Below, in pieces: positions 22,992 through 33,132 of a stretch of 64,000 nucleotides of DNA. The stretch is from positions 3,753,001-3,817,000 of the forward strand of contig CM032127.1 of assembly GCA_018894105.1 (NCBI GenBank), in the 5' to 3' direction. The DNA comes from Jacaranda mimosifolia. Its lineage: Eukaryota > Streptophyta > Magnoliopsida > Lamiales > Bignoniaceae. The first letter of the stretch is position 1. Each line of letters starts with the position of its first letter. Under the pieces are notes generated by a model. That model was not told where the DNA came from. It saw only the letters and a list, made by a program, of their open reading frames with translations, and did not search any database. The position numbers and the translations under genes were made by a program.

Positions 22992-25051
22992 TCCTGCAAA
23001 TATTCACGAGTTAAAAAATCAGGAAGACTATTATCACTACCCTTTTTAAAAATAATTTTAAAATCAAAAGGGGCTAAATAAGCTTGCCACCTTGCAAATA
23101 TTTGTTTAGAAACATTATGTTTAAAATCTTTATTAAATATAAATTGAGCAGCTTGACAATCAGTTTTAATTATAAAAAACTGATTATATAAATCATCTTG
23201 AAATTTTAGCACACATTTAACAATAGCAAAAATTTCTTTAGCAACAGTAGCATAATTTTTCTGGCTATCATTCCATTTTTCAGAACAAAATCTAACAAGA
23301 ATTTCTTGTTTATTATTAGGATCAATTTGAGTTAAAATACCACCATACCCTATATCAGAGGCATCAGTTTCAACTACTTTATCCCAGTTTGGATTTGAAA
23401 GCATTAAACAAGGTAATTTATTAATCTTTTCTTTTATTCTAACGACCGAATTAGTATGATTTTCATTCCAAGGTTTAGGAACCTTTTTTAATCTATCATA
23501 TAAAATTGCAGTGTCTTTCGCAAGATTTTTATAATAAGGAGAAATATAATTCAAACTTCCCAAAAATCTTTGAAGCTGGATTTTATCAGTAATTCTATCA
23601 GGAAATTTAGAGGCAAATTCAATATTTCTATAAATAGGAATTATTTTTCCTTTCTCAATAAAATGACCCAAAAACTTGATTTTAGTTTGAAAAAGGACCA
23701 TTTTAGATTTAGAAATAACAAGACCATTATTAATAATAACTTGTTTAAAAATATTAAGATGTTTGAAATGATTTTCTATTGTATTAGAAAAAACCAAAAT
23801 ATCATCAATATAAACAATAATAAAATTATGAAAAGAATTGAAAATACCATTCATAATCTTTTGAAATTCTGAAGGAGCATTCTTCAGTCCAAAAGGCATA
23901 ACATTCCATTCATATTGCCCAAAAGGAACATTAAAAGCAGTTTTAAATTTATCTTTATTAGCAATTTGAATTTGCCAATAACTAGATTTTAAATCAAATT
24001 TAGAAAAAATATTAGCATTAAATAGTCTATCAAGTAAATCCTTTTTATTAGGAATAGGATACTTAATCCACTTTAAAACCTTATTAAGAGGTTTATAGTT
24101 AATAACTAACCTTGGTGCTCCACGTTCCTGTTCGTTTTGCTTATTAACATAAAAAGCAGTACAAGACCAAGCAGACTTAGTTGGTATTATTAGACTCTTT
24201 TGTAATAAAAACTCAATTTCTTTTTTACAATAATTTAAAAATTCTGAATTCATTTGACAAGGTCTAGCTTTTGTTGGAATATTACCATCAAAGCTTTCAT
24301 CATAAGGCAAATCAACAATATATTTTTTTCTATTCCAGAAAGCATTAGGATGTTCATCACAAATAGACAAGGCAAATTGATTTTCAAGAAAAATAATTTT
24401 TTCTTTTAACTTAGGATTTTGTAATTGATTATCAATATTAATACTAACAATCTCTTGTTTTAAGAAATTAAGATGATTAGTCTTTGCCTTAAATAATTCC
24501 TCAATATTATTAAGAATACGGGAAAAAGGTTCAACTATAAATTGAAAATAAATATCAACACCATTATAAGTCCTAGTAAAACCATTTTTATCAACCATTT
24601 TTAAAGGATATATTTTCTTTAAAAATGGAGTACCAAGAATTATTTGATTAGAAATATTTTTAACTAATAAAAAACTATTAGGAATACAAACTTTATTTTT
24701 ACAAATAAAAGCTTTTGACAATTTATAACTATTATCAAGCTTTTCACTATTAGCCGCACGAAGAATATGAGAAGTTTTTTCAAAATACCTAGTAGGCATC
24801 AAACCTTCTTGAATACAATTCAAATCAGCACCACTATCAATAAGTGCAATAAATTCTTTTGAAAAATTCTCACAAATTAAAAGTTTTATTTTTACAAGCC
24901 ATTTTTGTGAAGTGACCATCTCTAATTTAGAAAGGAAATCATCACTTTGAATATTATTATTAATATTATCAGTAAAATTAAACAAATTATCAATTTGAGG
25001 AATAATTTGTTTTCCTTGAGAAATTTCTAATTTCTTAATCTGAGAAAACAT
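22988..25051 (-). CDS. Pararetroviral protease-reverse transcriptase-RNase H, open frame
   Basis: The 687-residue frame is uninterrupted. An aspartic protease motif LIDSGADLNCI lies at residues 70-80. The RT domain covers roughly 260-470, with LVINYKPLN, SKFDLKSSYWQIQI, MPFGLKNAPSEFQ and the catalytic YIDD at 414-417. RNase H begins near 560 (VETDASDIGYGG; first catalytic Asp about 563). No integrase follows, as expected for caulimovirids, which copy pregenomic RNA in the cytoplasm. It overlaps the upstream coat ORF by 17 bases in another frame. Whether it is expressed in the plant is unknown. Confidence 0.88.
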   Translation of the reverse strand: MFSQIKKLEISQGKQIIPQIDNLFNFTDNINNNIQSDDFLSKLEMVTSQKWLVKIKLLICENFSKEFIALIDSGADLNCIQEGLMPTRYFEKTSHILRAANSEKLDNSYKLSKAFICKNKVCIPNSFLLVKNISNQIILGTPFLKKIYPLKMVDKNGFTRTYNGVDIYFQFIVEPFSRILNNIEELFKAKTNHLNFLKQEIVSINIDNQLQNPKLKEKIIFLENQFALSICDEHPNAFWNRKKYIVDLPYDESFDGNIPTKARPCQMNSEFLNYCKKEIEFLLQKSLIIPTKSAWSCTAFYVNKQNEQERGAPRLVINYKPLNKVLKWIKYPIPNKKDLLDRLFNANIFSKFDLKSSYWQIQIANKDKFKTAFNVPFGQYEWNVMPFGLKNAPSEFQKIMNGIFNSFHNFIIVYIDDILVFSNTIENHFKHLNIFKQVIINNGLVISKSKMVLFQTKIKFLGHFIEKGKIIPIYRNIEFASKFPDRITDKIQLQRFLGSLNYISPYYKNLAKDTAILYDRLKKVPKPWNENHTNSVVRIKEKINKLPCLMLSNPNWDKVVETDASDIGYGGILTQIDPNNKQEILVRFCSEKWNDSQKNYATVAKEIFAIVKCVLKFQDDLYNQFFIIKTDCQAAQFIFNKDFKHNVSKQIFARWQAYLAPFDFKIIFKKGSDNSLPDFLTREYLQE

Positions 25052-27359
25052 TATTCTTTTTCAAATCTATAATTTCTTTCTTTAAATTGTCTACTTCTTT
25101 TTTTAAATCAAAAATAGTAGTAGGACTACTGTTTTTATTTCTATTTTCTAAAATTTTATAAACTTCAGACATAGAATAAGGATCATTATCCTTCAAAATA
25201 TTACCATTTTGAAAATCAGAAGAAGAGGAAAAAGAAGAAAAAGGAATATTTTCCATTTGATCAATAATTTTAGATCTTAAAATTGGATCTGTAATCATTT
25301 TCAAAAATTCAATAGTATTATCATTACTAATCACATTCAATTCAGAAAATTGAGAAATTAGATTATACGTATCATCACCATCTGATTTACTACTATTATC
25401 AGTCTCAGTATTATCACAAGATAATCCTTTTCTACAAGGATCACATTCAGAACTAGAACTATCAGCACATTCATTGATATTATCGGAAACAATAGAATCA
25501 TTATCATCATCAGATTCAAGCATCAATTTATAAAGAATTTCATTAAAATTATAATCTATCTCAAGGTTATTAATCCTTTCTTTCATCCTACACTTATCAG
25601 CATAGTGACCTACCTTGCCACACTTATAACAAGCACCATATTTATGAAATTTCTTTTTTATGGTTCTATTAGACGGCTTAGGTTCTCTATAATTACCAAA
25701 CTCTCTATAACGTCTTATTTTTTCTTTCTGTTTTTCTCTTGTCTGTTTATGAGTTTTCTTCCTAAATTTTTTCTTATAATTTTCATTATCCTTTTGTAGT
25801 TTATTATTAACCTGTTTGGGGTTTTCCATCCCAAACTGACCACAAAATTGACCTAATTGTTTTCTTTCCGTAATATTATTACGCTTAATCTGTTGGTTCA
25901 ATTTTAATTCATTACACAAGGCTAATCCTTCCTGTATACAAGTTCCTATTAACTTACCATAAGTAAATTTACCATATTCTATATTAGACTCATTTTGCCT
26001 AAGGGTTTTCCTAACTCTCTCGGCAAATAAAGAAGGTAACCCATCTATAAATTTGGATTTCCAATTATCACTATTTGACTCTGGGAGTTCCATTACTCTA
26101 GAAAGAAAAGTATCCTTATACCACCTAAAAGATGCAAGACTCTGACACTTCAAACCATTTAATAAAGTTCTAATGTGCTCAGAATTATTAGTCCATCTGC
26201 CAGTAAAATGTTTTATAATAATAACAATCAAAGTATAAACAGAATTTTCAGAACCATCACTAGTTCCTTCCTGTTTAACAGCAGACAAAATTTCATTTCT
26301 ATTATTAGAGGACAAATAATTATCCCACCATCATTTCAATTGGCCAGTAAAACCTGCAATAATCATTTTTGCAACAGTTTTATCAGAATTACCATTATTC
26401 TTACAAATAGTACTATACATCAACATACGATGCACTAAATTATAGATATGTCATTCAGTAAAACCATTCAAGTTCCATTCATAGATGTTTTTACCAGAAT
26501 AAGAATTATTAAGAACTAAATCTTGTTCTTCATGCAACACATCCTGTGGTGTAGGCCTAGGATAATAATAAGTTCTCATTGTTGGCCTATCTGCATAATT
26601 TCTAATCTTATTAATCTCATCATTAACTTTATTATTATAAGATTTTTCATCTGACTCATTCTTAAGAGTGGAGATTCTAAATTCAGCAAATTTCCTAGTT
26701 ATTACTCTTTCTAATTCAGAAACATCCCTAAGAATGAAATTATCAATTTCAGGAGGGGGCTGAATAGAAGGCACAACAATTTGATCTGGAGAAGGGTTTA
26801 TAAACTGTTTGTCAATTTTTTCTTCCAAACCAGTAATATCCTTATTAAGACTATCAATTCTATGTATTATGCTAGTAAGTCTCTGATCAAGTTGAAATAA
26901 AGACTCACCAAGAACATTCAAATACGAATTAGTATAATTTTGCTGTTTAATTAAAACATTCATATTTCGAATAGTTATAGCAGCAGTATCATTATCAAAT
27001 AACTTATGAAATGCAGAGAAAATAAAATTATTATTTCCTTCAATATTAAAAGGATCTTGAGGAGGAAAAATAGATTTTTCCTTCCTTCTATTTTCAAAAA
27101 TATAAGTTCTTTCAAGAACAGAAATATATGGTTCAATATAAGTAACCAAAAACCATGGCACAAAAGGCACAATTCTATTCTTTTGTTCCACATATTTATA
27201 AAATTGTGTTTGAAAATAATTCTGTTGATCTTTATTAAAATTTTCAAAAAACCAATTTCTAAATAATTGCCAACGTTCTTTATTAAACTCAAATTGTATA
27301 AGTTTTCTATTATAAGAACCTTTAGAAAAATCAAGTTTGTTCTGATTCATTAAAAACAA
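25035..27359 (-). pseudogene. Pararetroviral coat-protein ORF with in-frame stops
   Basis: Two open pieces, 27359-26451 and 26315-25035, are in the same frame and are separated by stops at 26453-26451 and just before 26315. The first piece has a predicted coiled coil (LDQRLTSIIHRIDSLNKDI) and no known enzyme motif. The second has a capsid-like helical part, a basic stretch (KKKFRKKTHKQ), the CCHC knuckle CYKCGKVGHYADKC at its residues 229-242 and then an acidic Ser/Asp/Glu tail, the usual layout of caulimovirid coat proteins. The broken zone also has a WWDN motif seen in this family. Confidence 0.78.
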
Positions 27360-27429
27360 ACAATTAAATGCGAGTATTTCTCACAGAAAAATCCATTTCC
27401 GATTAAGTTGGTTCCATAGACTCCTAACT

Positions 27430-27732
27430 ATTATTATCAGCAGGAATACCATGAACAATATTGTCAGAAGAAAATTTTAATTTATTAAAACGAATTTGAT
27501 TATTATTATCAATCCTTGATGTTGAAGCTCTAGATATTTCAGGACTTTCAACAGTATAATCAAGAGGATCAAAAACAGAAAAAGAAGAAAAAGAAGACCT
27601 ATGAGATCTATTTGATTTTAACCTATTACTGGGTTGTTTAAATTCAATAGAAACATCTCCCTCTGGAGTTTAACTATTCCTACTAACCTCTGTTTGTATA
27701 ACCGGCTGAATAGGAACAGCATTAATCATTTT
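27430..27732 (-). pseudogene. Degraded coding spacer between movement and coat regions
   Basis: The minus strand shows coding-like remains rich in Ser, Asn and Arg (SNRSHRSSFSSFS) with stops, between the movement-like frame and the coat frame. It probably belonged to the C-terminal part of the movement-protein ORF. No domain is recognised. Confidence 0.4.
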
Positions 27733-28440
27733 TCAATTATTAGGAAATTGAACATCATCCCACTTTATAGGTTTTCTAGTGGTAATATGAGATTTACAAA
27801 AATTTGTTTCAATTAATATAGTCTCATTAATATGATTATTAATCATTTTACACATAGGATTCAAAGTATAGAGAGGTTTATAATAAATACGATATGTAAT
27901 ACAAATTGTTTCAGTATCAGGCATATAATTATAACCATGCAACTTTATATTTAAAGTTAAAGCATGTAAAATATTAACATCAGTTAATGATAATTGTAAA
28001 TTAGGATAAACATTAAAATAAACAGGGCCATGAGCCAAACTAGACTGTATAACACCCATAATTGAATGTTTCCAATTTAAATTGCGAGCATCACGCAAAA
28101 TAGCAACAAAACTATCAGGAAGATTATCAAGAGTAAGTAGCTTAAAAGCAACCTATATTAAACCAATATGAAGAAATCTATATTCAGATTTATATTTATC
28201 AATATCAGATCTATTTAAAAGCTGTAAAGTAATATCATCCTTACATAAAGGTATTGATTCCTCAGTAGTTTTAACTACCTGTTTTAAACCGATTTTCTCA
28301 AAAGTACCTAATTGGTAAATTAATTTTGGATCCACTTTAGGAATGGTCTATTTATTAAGAAGATCAATATTAACTGGAAGATCCACTTCTTCCATTTTAC
28401 TATTTTTAGTAAAAGAAGATTTTCCTTTAAGAAAATTCAT
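27733..28440 (-). pseudogene. Pararetroviral movement-protein-like region
   Basis: A single frame starts with MNFLKGKSSF at 28440, 52 bases after the primer site, and ends at 27733. It is cut by in-frame TAG codons at 28350-28348 and 28155-28153. Recognisable parts include LRDARNLNWKHSIMGVI and AHGPVYFNVYPNLQLSL, which match the 30K-type movement proteins that let caulimovirids pass through plasmodesmata. It is the first ORF of the genome, as in relatives. Function is lost by inference. Confidence 0.72.
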
Positions 28441-28491
28441 TTTTAAAAACGGTGTTAAACATGTAATCATTAGATATCTCCTATAAATCCA

Positions 28492-28505
28492 TGGCTCCGA
28501 TACCA
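28492..28505 (-). other. Pararetroviral tRNA-Met primer-binding site
   Basis: The minus strand reads TGGTATCGGAGCCA, one base from the TGGTATCAGAGCC consensus that pairs with initiator tRNA-Met and primes minus-strand DNA in Caulimoviridae. Confidence 0.85.
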
Positions 28506-28517
28506 AATATGTACTGG

Positions 28518-28604
28518 ATCTTATGAAGGGGGCCTCATATTAGGTGGTGAAATCACAGCATCACATAACTGGGGTTATTTACCTGAATTTAACAAGCCCA
28601 CCAA
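28518..28604 (-). repeat. Pararetrovirus terminal redundancy, right copy
   Basis: Partner of 20779-20865. Its last bases (CCACCAA) run directly into the ATG of a Gypsy gag at 28604, so the repeat end coincides with the junction. Confidence 0.85.
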
Positions 28605-29460
28605 TGACAAGTGCTACCACCTCGAAGGAACAAATTTCAAATTTGACGAGAACCATTAAAGGATTCATAAAGCATGTCCAAGAGCGAGACTTTTAAATTT
28701 CCAAATTGATGATCAAAGTGAGCAATCTTGATACCAGCTGCATGATAGAGAAATAAATTAAAGCTTAGGATGGAGGCGAAACATTCACAAGCAGACAATC
28801 AGTCAAAAATGAAGAGATTGCAACAAAAGAACAAGAATTTTCCACTAAATTAATTCCCATCAACCCTCTGAAGGAGTTTATCATGGAGACTATCAAAGAC
28901 AAGTTTAATGGAAGTTCTAAGTATTCTATGACTTACTCCAAGCCATATTCTCAAAGGATTGATAACTTGAAGATGCCGATTAGTTACCAACCCCTAAAGT
29001 TTCAGCAATTTGATGGCAAAGGCAACCCAAAGCAGCAAGTGGTTCATTTTAGTGAGACTTGTAATCACGCTGGGACATATGGAGATCATTTGGTCAAGCA
29101 GTTTGTTCGATTATTAAAGGACAATGCTTTTGATTGGTATGTTGACTTGGAGGTAGGCTCTAGCGATAGTTGGGGGCAATTGGAACAAGAGTTCCTCAAT
29201 CATTTCTACAGCACTCAAAGGACAATTAGCATGATAGAACTCACCAACTCTCATCAGTGGAAAGAAGAACATGTCATTGGCTACATTAATCGCTGGAGAA
29301 ATTTGAGTCTTAATTGTAAAGATCAATTATCGAAGGCTTTATCCATTGAGGTGTGTATCCAAGAAATGCATTAGAGTCTTTGCTACATACTTCAAGGAAT
29401 TAAACCAAAAAATTTTGCAGGTTTGGCAACTCGTGCACATAATATGAAATGAGCATGAAT
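28604..29460 (+). pseudogene. Ty3/Gypsy gag fragment
   Basis: The frame starts MTSATTSKEQISNLTR at 28604, hits a stop near 28694, and resumes with shifts to an open piece at 28883-29374. That piece has the gag-domain signature: YQPLKFQQFDGKGNPKQ, HFSETCNHAGTYGD, DNAFDWYVDL and VIGYINRWRNLSL. After 29374 the homology continues past a stop (LQGIKPKNFAGLATRAHNM). Nothing of protease or pol follows, so most of the element is deleted. The gag type resembles Tat/Ogre-group elements. Confidence 0.8.
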
Positions 29461-29509
29461 TTTAATGAACAAAAAGACTCAAGTAATGTTGCTGATGATG
29501 AAGATGTTG

Positions 29510-30420
29510 GGGACAATTAATTTTCATCTTCAAAATCACAAATGCTCCTTGATAAGAGTCTAAACTATCAATAATACTCCCAAATAAGAGTATAAACTAT
29601 CTAAAATTCTCAAGTCCTCAAGTATTTGAATTTGAATTTTCAAGTTTCCAAGTCTTCAAATCAATGGATCAAGTCTCCAAATCCACGACTCAAGTTTTCA
29701 AGTCTTTCAAATTTAAGATTCAAGTCTCCAAGTCAAAGGCTCAAGTCTCTAAGTCTCCAAGTCCAAGACTCAAATCTTTAAGTCTCTAAATCAAAGATTC
29801 AAATCTTCCAATCTTCAAGTCCAAAACTTAAGTCTTCAAAATCCAGATACTCCTTGATAAGAGTTTAAACTGTCAATAATGCTCTCAGATACGATCATAA
29901 ACTATCTAAAATTATCAAGTTAAAGTCTTTCCATATGCTCCTTGATAAGAGCTTAAACTGTTGATAAGGCTCCTAGATATAAGCATAGACTATCTAAATA
30001 TTCAAAATCTCCCCATGTGCTCTTTGATATGAGCTTAAACTTTCAATAAGGCCCCTACATATGAGCATAAACTATCTAAATATTCAAAGTCTCTCCATGT
30101 GCTCCTTGATATGAGCTTAAACTTTCAATAAGACTCCTAGGTACGAGCATAAATTATCTAAATATTCAAATTCTCCCCATATACTCCTTGAAAAGAGTGT
30201 AAACTATCTATTAAATCAAACTCAAATGAACTCTTTGACATAAGTATAAATTGTCAACCAAATTCAAGTGGACTCCTTGACATGAGTATAAAATGTCTAT
30301 TCAAGTTAAATATGCTCCTTGATGTACAAGCTTAAACTGCATGTTACTTCTAGCTCGCATGAGTATAAATTGTTTACGGCACTCCCCTCAAAAGGATATT
30401 TACTTTGAATTATGTTATAA
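29510..30420. repeat. Tandem-repeat tract with 82-bp minisatellite
   Basis: From about 29600 to 29830 a degenerate short unit around TTCAAGTCTCCAAGTC repeats. From 29935 an 82-bp unit beginning TGCTCCTTGATATGAGCTTA repeats at 29935, 30017, 30099 and 30182, each with GAGCATAAACTATCTAAATA. Degenerate copies extend to about 30370. It fills the space between the gag fragment and the LTR of a Gypsy element. Confidence 0.8.
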
Positions 30421-30591
30421 CTTAACCCTTTTATTGGGTACCATAGCTCGAGGAATGCTTGGAAGATGTTCTTGTCTCAAATATATGTGAAAAAAATTGG
30501 GAGAAAAAGAAAACTTCTCAAAATAGTTCAAGCGTTGCCTCTTTTGTGGTTGATTGGCACATCTTTCACCGAGTCTTGAAGTGGGGGCATT

Positions 30592-31317
30592 TGTAGACAT
30601 ATCAATATTTGCCCATTTGAAGAGTGACATGTATAAAATAATATTCTAGCTATTAATTCAAGTTTTTTTATTTATCTTGAAATTTATTAAATTTAATTCC
30701 AAAAGATAAATAATTAATTTAATTTAATAATCTAGTATTTATTTTTTGCTCAAATCAAATGTTGATAAGTATCAAAGATAAAGTGTTTATGCATATGGAC
30801 CAATCAAATCAAATATATTTGATACTATATCTTGATGTTTGATATAATCTTTTCATACTTGATATTATCTTATCAAAGAGATAACCCTCACAGAAGTTCA
30901 AATCAATCTGGAACTCTCCCATCAAATATCTGTATAAAGAGGGTGATCAAAGCTCATTCAACACACAACACAAATTTCAACAAGTGAGAGGAGCTTTGAA
31001 GGAGTCCGACAATTCTCTCAATTAAATTCTAGAAGATCTACGATGTTCAAGGCGTTCTTCGCGGAGCTCATATATTTTGGCATTTGATTTGAGATTAAAG
31101 TGCGAAGCTCTCGAATTGATGTTATTTTTCTTCAAATCAAATTTAAGGAGAACCACGGCGTTTAAGGTGTTTTTCGCGGAGCTCATCAAATTTCAAGATC
31201 ATATTTAGAAGGAAAGAATCAGAGGGTTACATTAGAGATTGATTCCACATTTAATAAATTTTAATTTAATTTTATTTGTATGATTTTGCTTGTCTTGTAA
31301 TTTTAATTTTGCAGACA
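30592..31317 (+). repeat. Gypsy 3' LTR (726 bp)
   Basis: A purine tract GTGGGGGCATT lies directly upstream, the usual plus-strand primer of this group. The LTR starts TGTAGACA and ends TGCAGACA. Internal words GGCGTTCTTCGCGGAGCTCA and GGTGTTTTTCGCGGAGCTCA occur about 110 bp apart. No 5' partner is found in the window. Confidence 0.7.
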
Positions 31318-31944
31318 AAAAAATTTACGCATACAATAATATTTCCTGGACATTGTTAGTTATATTAAGACCAAGGCGCCATAGTAGCATGGCTAATGTG
31401 GCAAACCACATATATTTATGCAAAAGAAAAGAAAAATTAACAAACAATTTATTAAGACATTGAAAAACAAAATTGTTCTGGGAAATTATAATCAAACCTT
31501 CACTCATTTCCCCTCCAAAATACTAAAAATAGTTTTCCCCAAATAGCTTTTCCTATCTTTCATTATCCCCAAAACTTTTCTATTTTTCAATATATACATA
31601 CATACATATATATATATTATATCATATATATTTTATTATTATTTTTAACAATAAAAAAATCATTGAATTCCACTTTCACCATAAAAATCCAATAAAAAAA
31701 TATTGATTTAATTGTTGTAGTAAAAAATGTTACTCTAAAACGTAAACAAACATACCAAAACTCTTCAGAATCAATGTTTAACTATTCCCCAAAATATAAC
31801 CAAAAATTCATTATATTCCTTAACACAACATTCACATTATTCAATATCACTTTCAACATTAATTCTCCTAAAAACACGTATTAAAATTACAAAAAAAATA
31901 TAACCAAATGTTGCCAAGACTAACCAAAGTACAAGAAAATAAGT
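31318..31944. other. 3' flank of P450 copy A, with an insertion
   Basis: 31352-31470 matches the 3' flank of the intact P450 (52282-52400), for example CAAGGCGCCATAGTA and ACATATTTATG. Homology stops near 31470 and resumes near 31925 (AAGTACAAGAAAATAAGTTT), so about 450 bp was inserted here. The insert has no clear TIRs or coding capacity. Confidence 0.55.
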
Positions 31945-31953
31945 TTGAGTTTA

Positions 31954-33084
31954 GGGTTAAATTCATTTTGCCCCCCTCTACTATGGAATTGGTATCAATT
32001 ACCCCCCTTTACTATCAAAACCTTCAAACACCCCCCTAAACCTCTCACACCATTAGTGAATTAATGGAAGAAGTGGATGATGTAATTATGCTCCCTTTTT
32101 TGGCCTTCTAAATTTTTATTCCCAAATTTGCCTCATGATATCTATATAATACACTATCATTTTTGCAACATGAACATTAACTTTCTACAAAAACATAAAT
32201 GAACAATAAATAAAAAATAAAAAAAGGTCATCCATTCGTTTGCTAAAAAATTTCAATTTCATTTAAAAAATGGTTATTAGAAAAAAGAACCATCATAGCT
32301 ACTTCCGTTGTGTAATTTTTCATTGTTAAGTTGAAAATTTTCATTGATTACTTGCAAGCTATTATTATTATTTATTTATTTATTTATTTATTTTTCATTT
32401 CTTTGATCCATAAACTTCAATAATAATTATCCAATCTCTATTCCTCTGTCACGTACATTTGGTTCAATCCAACAATAAATTTGCATCCATTTGGCTTCTA
32501 TAAAAAAAAAATAATAATTAGTAGATATCATAAATAGTTAAAAATTTATAAATAAAAATTACATACATCCTAATAACAACAACCAACAATCCCCCCCCCC
32601 CCCACCCCCAAAAAAATAAAATTATTTAGAGTATACGAAGTGTGTATAGGTGGTGGCTTAATACAATCACACCATGCTTCTCTAAAATTAGATGTATAAG
32701 TGCTTGAGCGTGGACAAACATTATTTCCAAATCTTAAATTGGAAGAATTGTTATGAATTTTGGTTAATAAGGTGAGCATATAAATGAAATTGGAAATTTT
32801 TAGCAAATGAATGGATGAATTTTTTATTTTATTTTAATTTTTTTTAGCAGAAAGTTAATGTTCATGTTGAAAAAATAATAGTGCATTATATAGATATCAT
32901 GGGGCCAATTTGGGAATAAAAATTTAGAAGACCAAAAAAGGGAGCATAATTGCCACATCATCCACTTCTTCCATTAATTCACTAATGGTGTGAGAGGTCT
33001 AGGGGGGTGTTTGAAGGTTTTGATAGTAGAGGGGGGTAATTGATACCAATTCTATAGTAGAAGGGGGCAAAATGAATTTAACCC
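31954..33084. mobile_element. Mutator-like element, 1.13 kb, long TIRs
   Basis: The target duplication is a perfect 9 bp, TTGAGTTTA (31945-31953 and 33085-33093). The ends are GGGTTAAATTCATTTTGCCC inverted. The arms are over 200 bp long, holding mirrored blocks such as GGTATCAATTACCCCCC and CACACCATTAGTGAATTAAT. The inside has a (TATT)n run and a C-rich run at 32591-32609 but no transposase. It sits in the 3' flank of P450 copy A, and the intact copy has the empty site. Confidence 0.88.
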
Positions 33085-33132
33085 TTGAGTTTATTAATGG
33101 ACATTCCCAACTAATGAAGATTTTATGGGATT

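Larger units (their letters stand above)
20779..28604 (-). mobile_element. Endogenous pararetrovirus (Caulimoviridae), one genome unit
   Basis: The minus strand carries, in order, a tRNA-Met-type primer site, a movement-protein-like region, a coat-protein ORF with a CCHC knuckle, a protease-RT-RNase H ORF and a further ORF, the caulimovirid arrangement without LTRs or integrase. An 87-bp direct repeat caps both ends (20779-20865 and 28518-28604), so one circular genome of about 7.74 kb is present plus a short redundancy. The movement, coat and last ORFs contain in-frame stops; the RT ORF does not. The genus cannot be fixed by eye. Inferred to be a non-infectious fossil copy. Confidence 0.88.

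Noticed and set aside
29600..30420. CRISPR-like array
   Set aside because: Repeats are degenerate and lack uniform unique spacers; this is eukaryotic retroelement DNA and the tract is a minisatellite.
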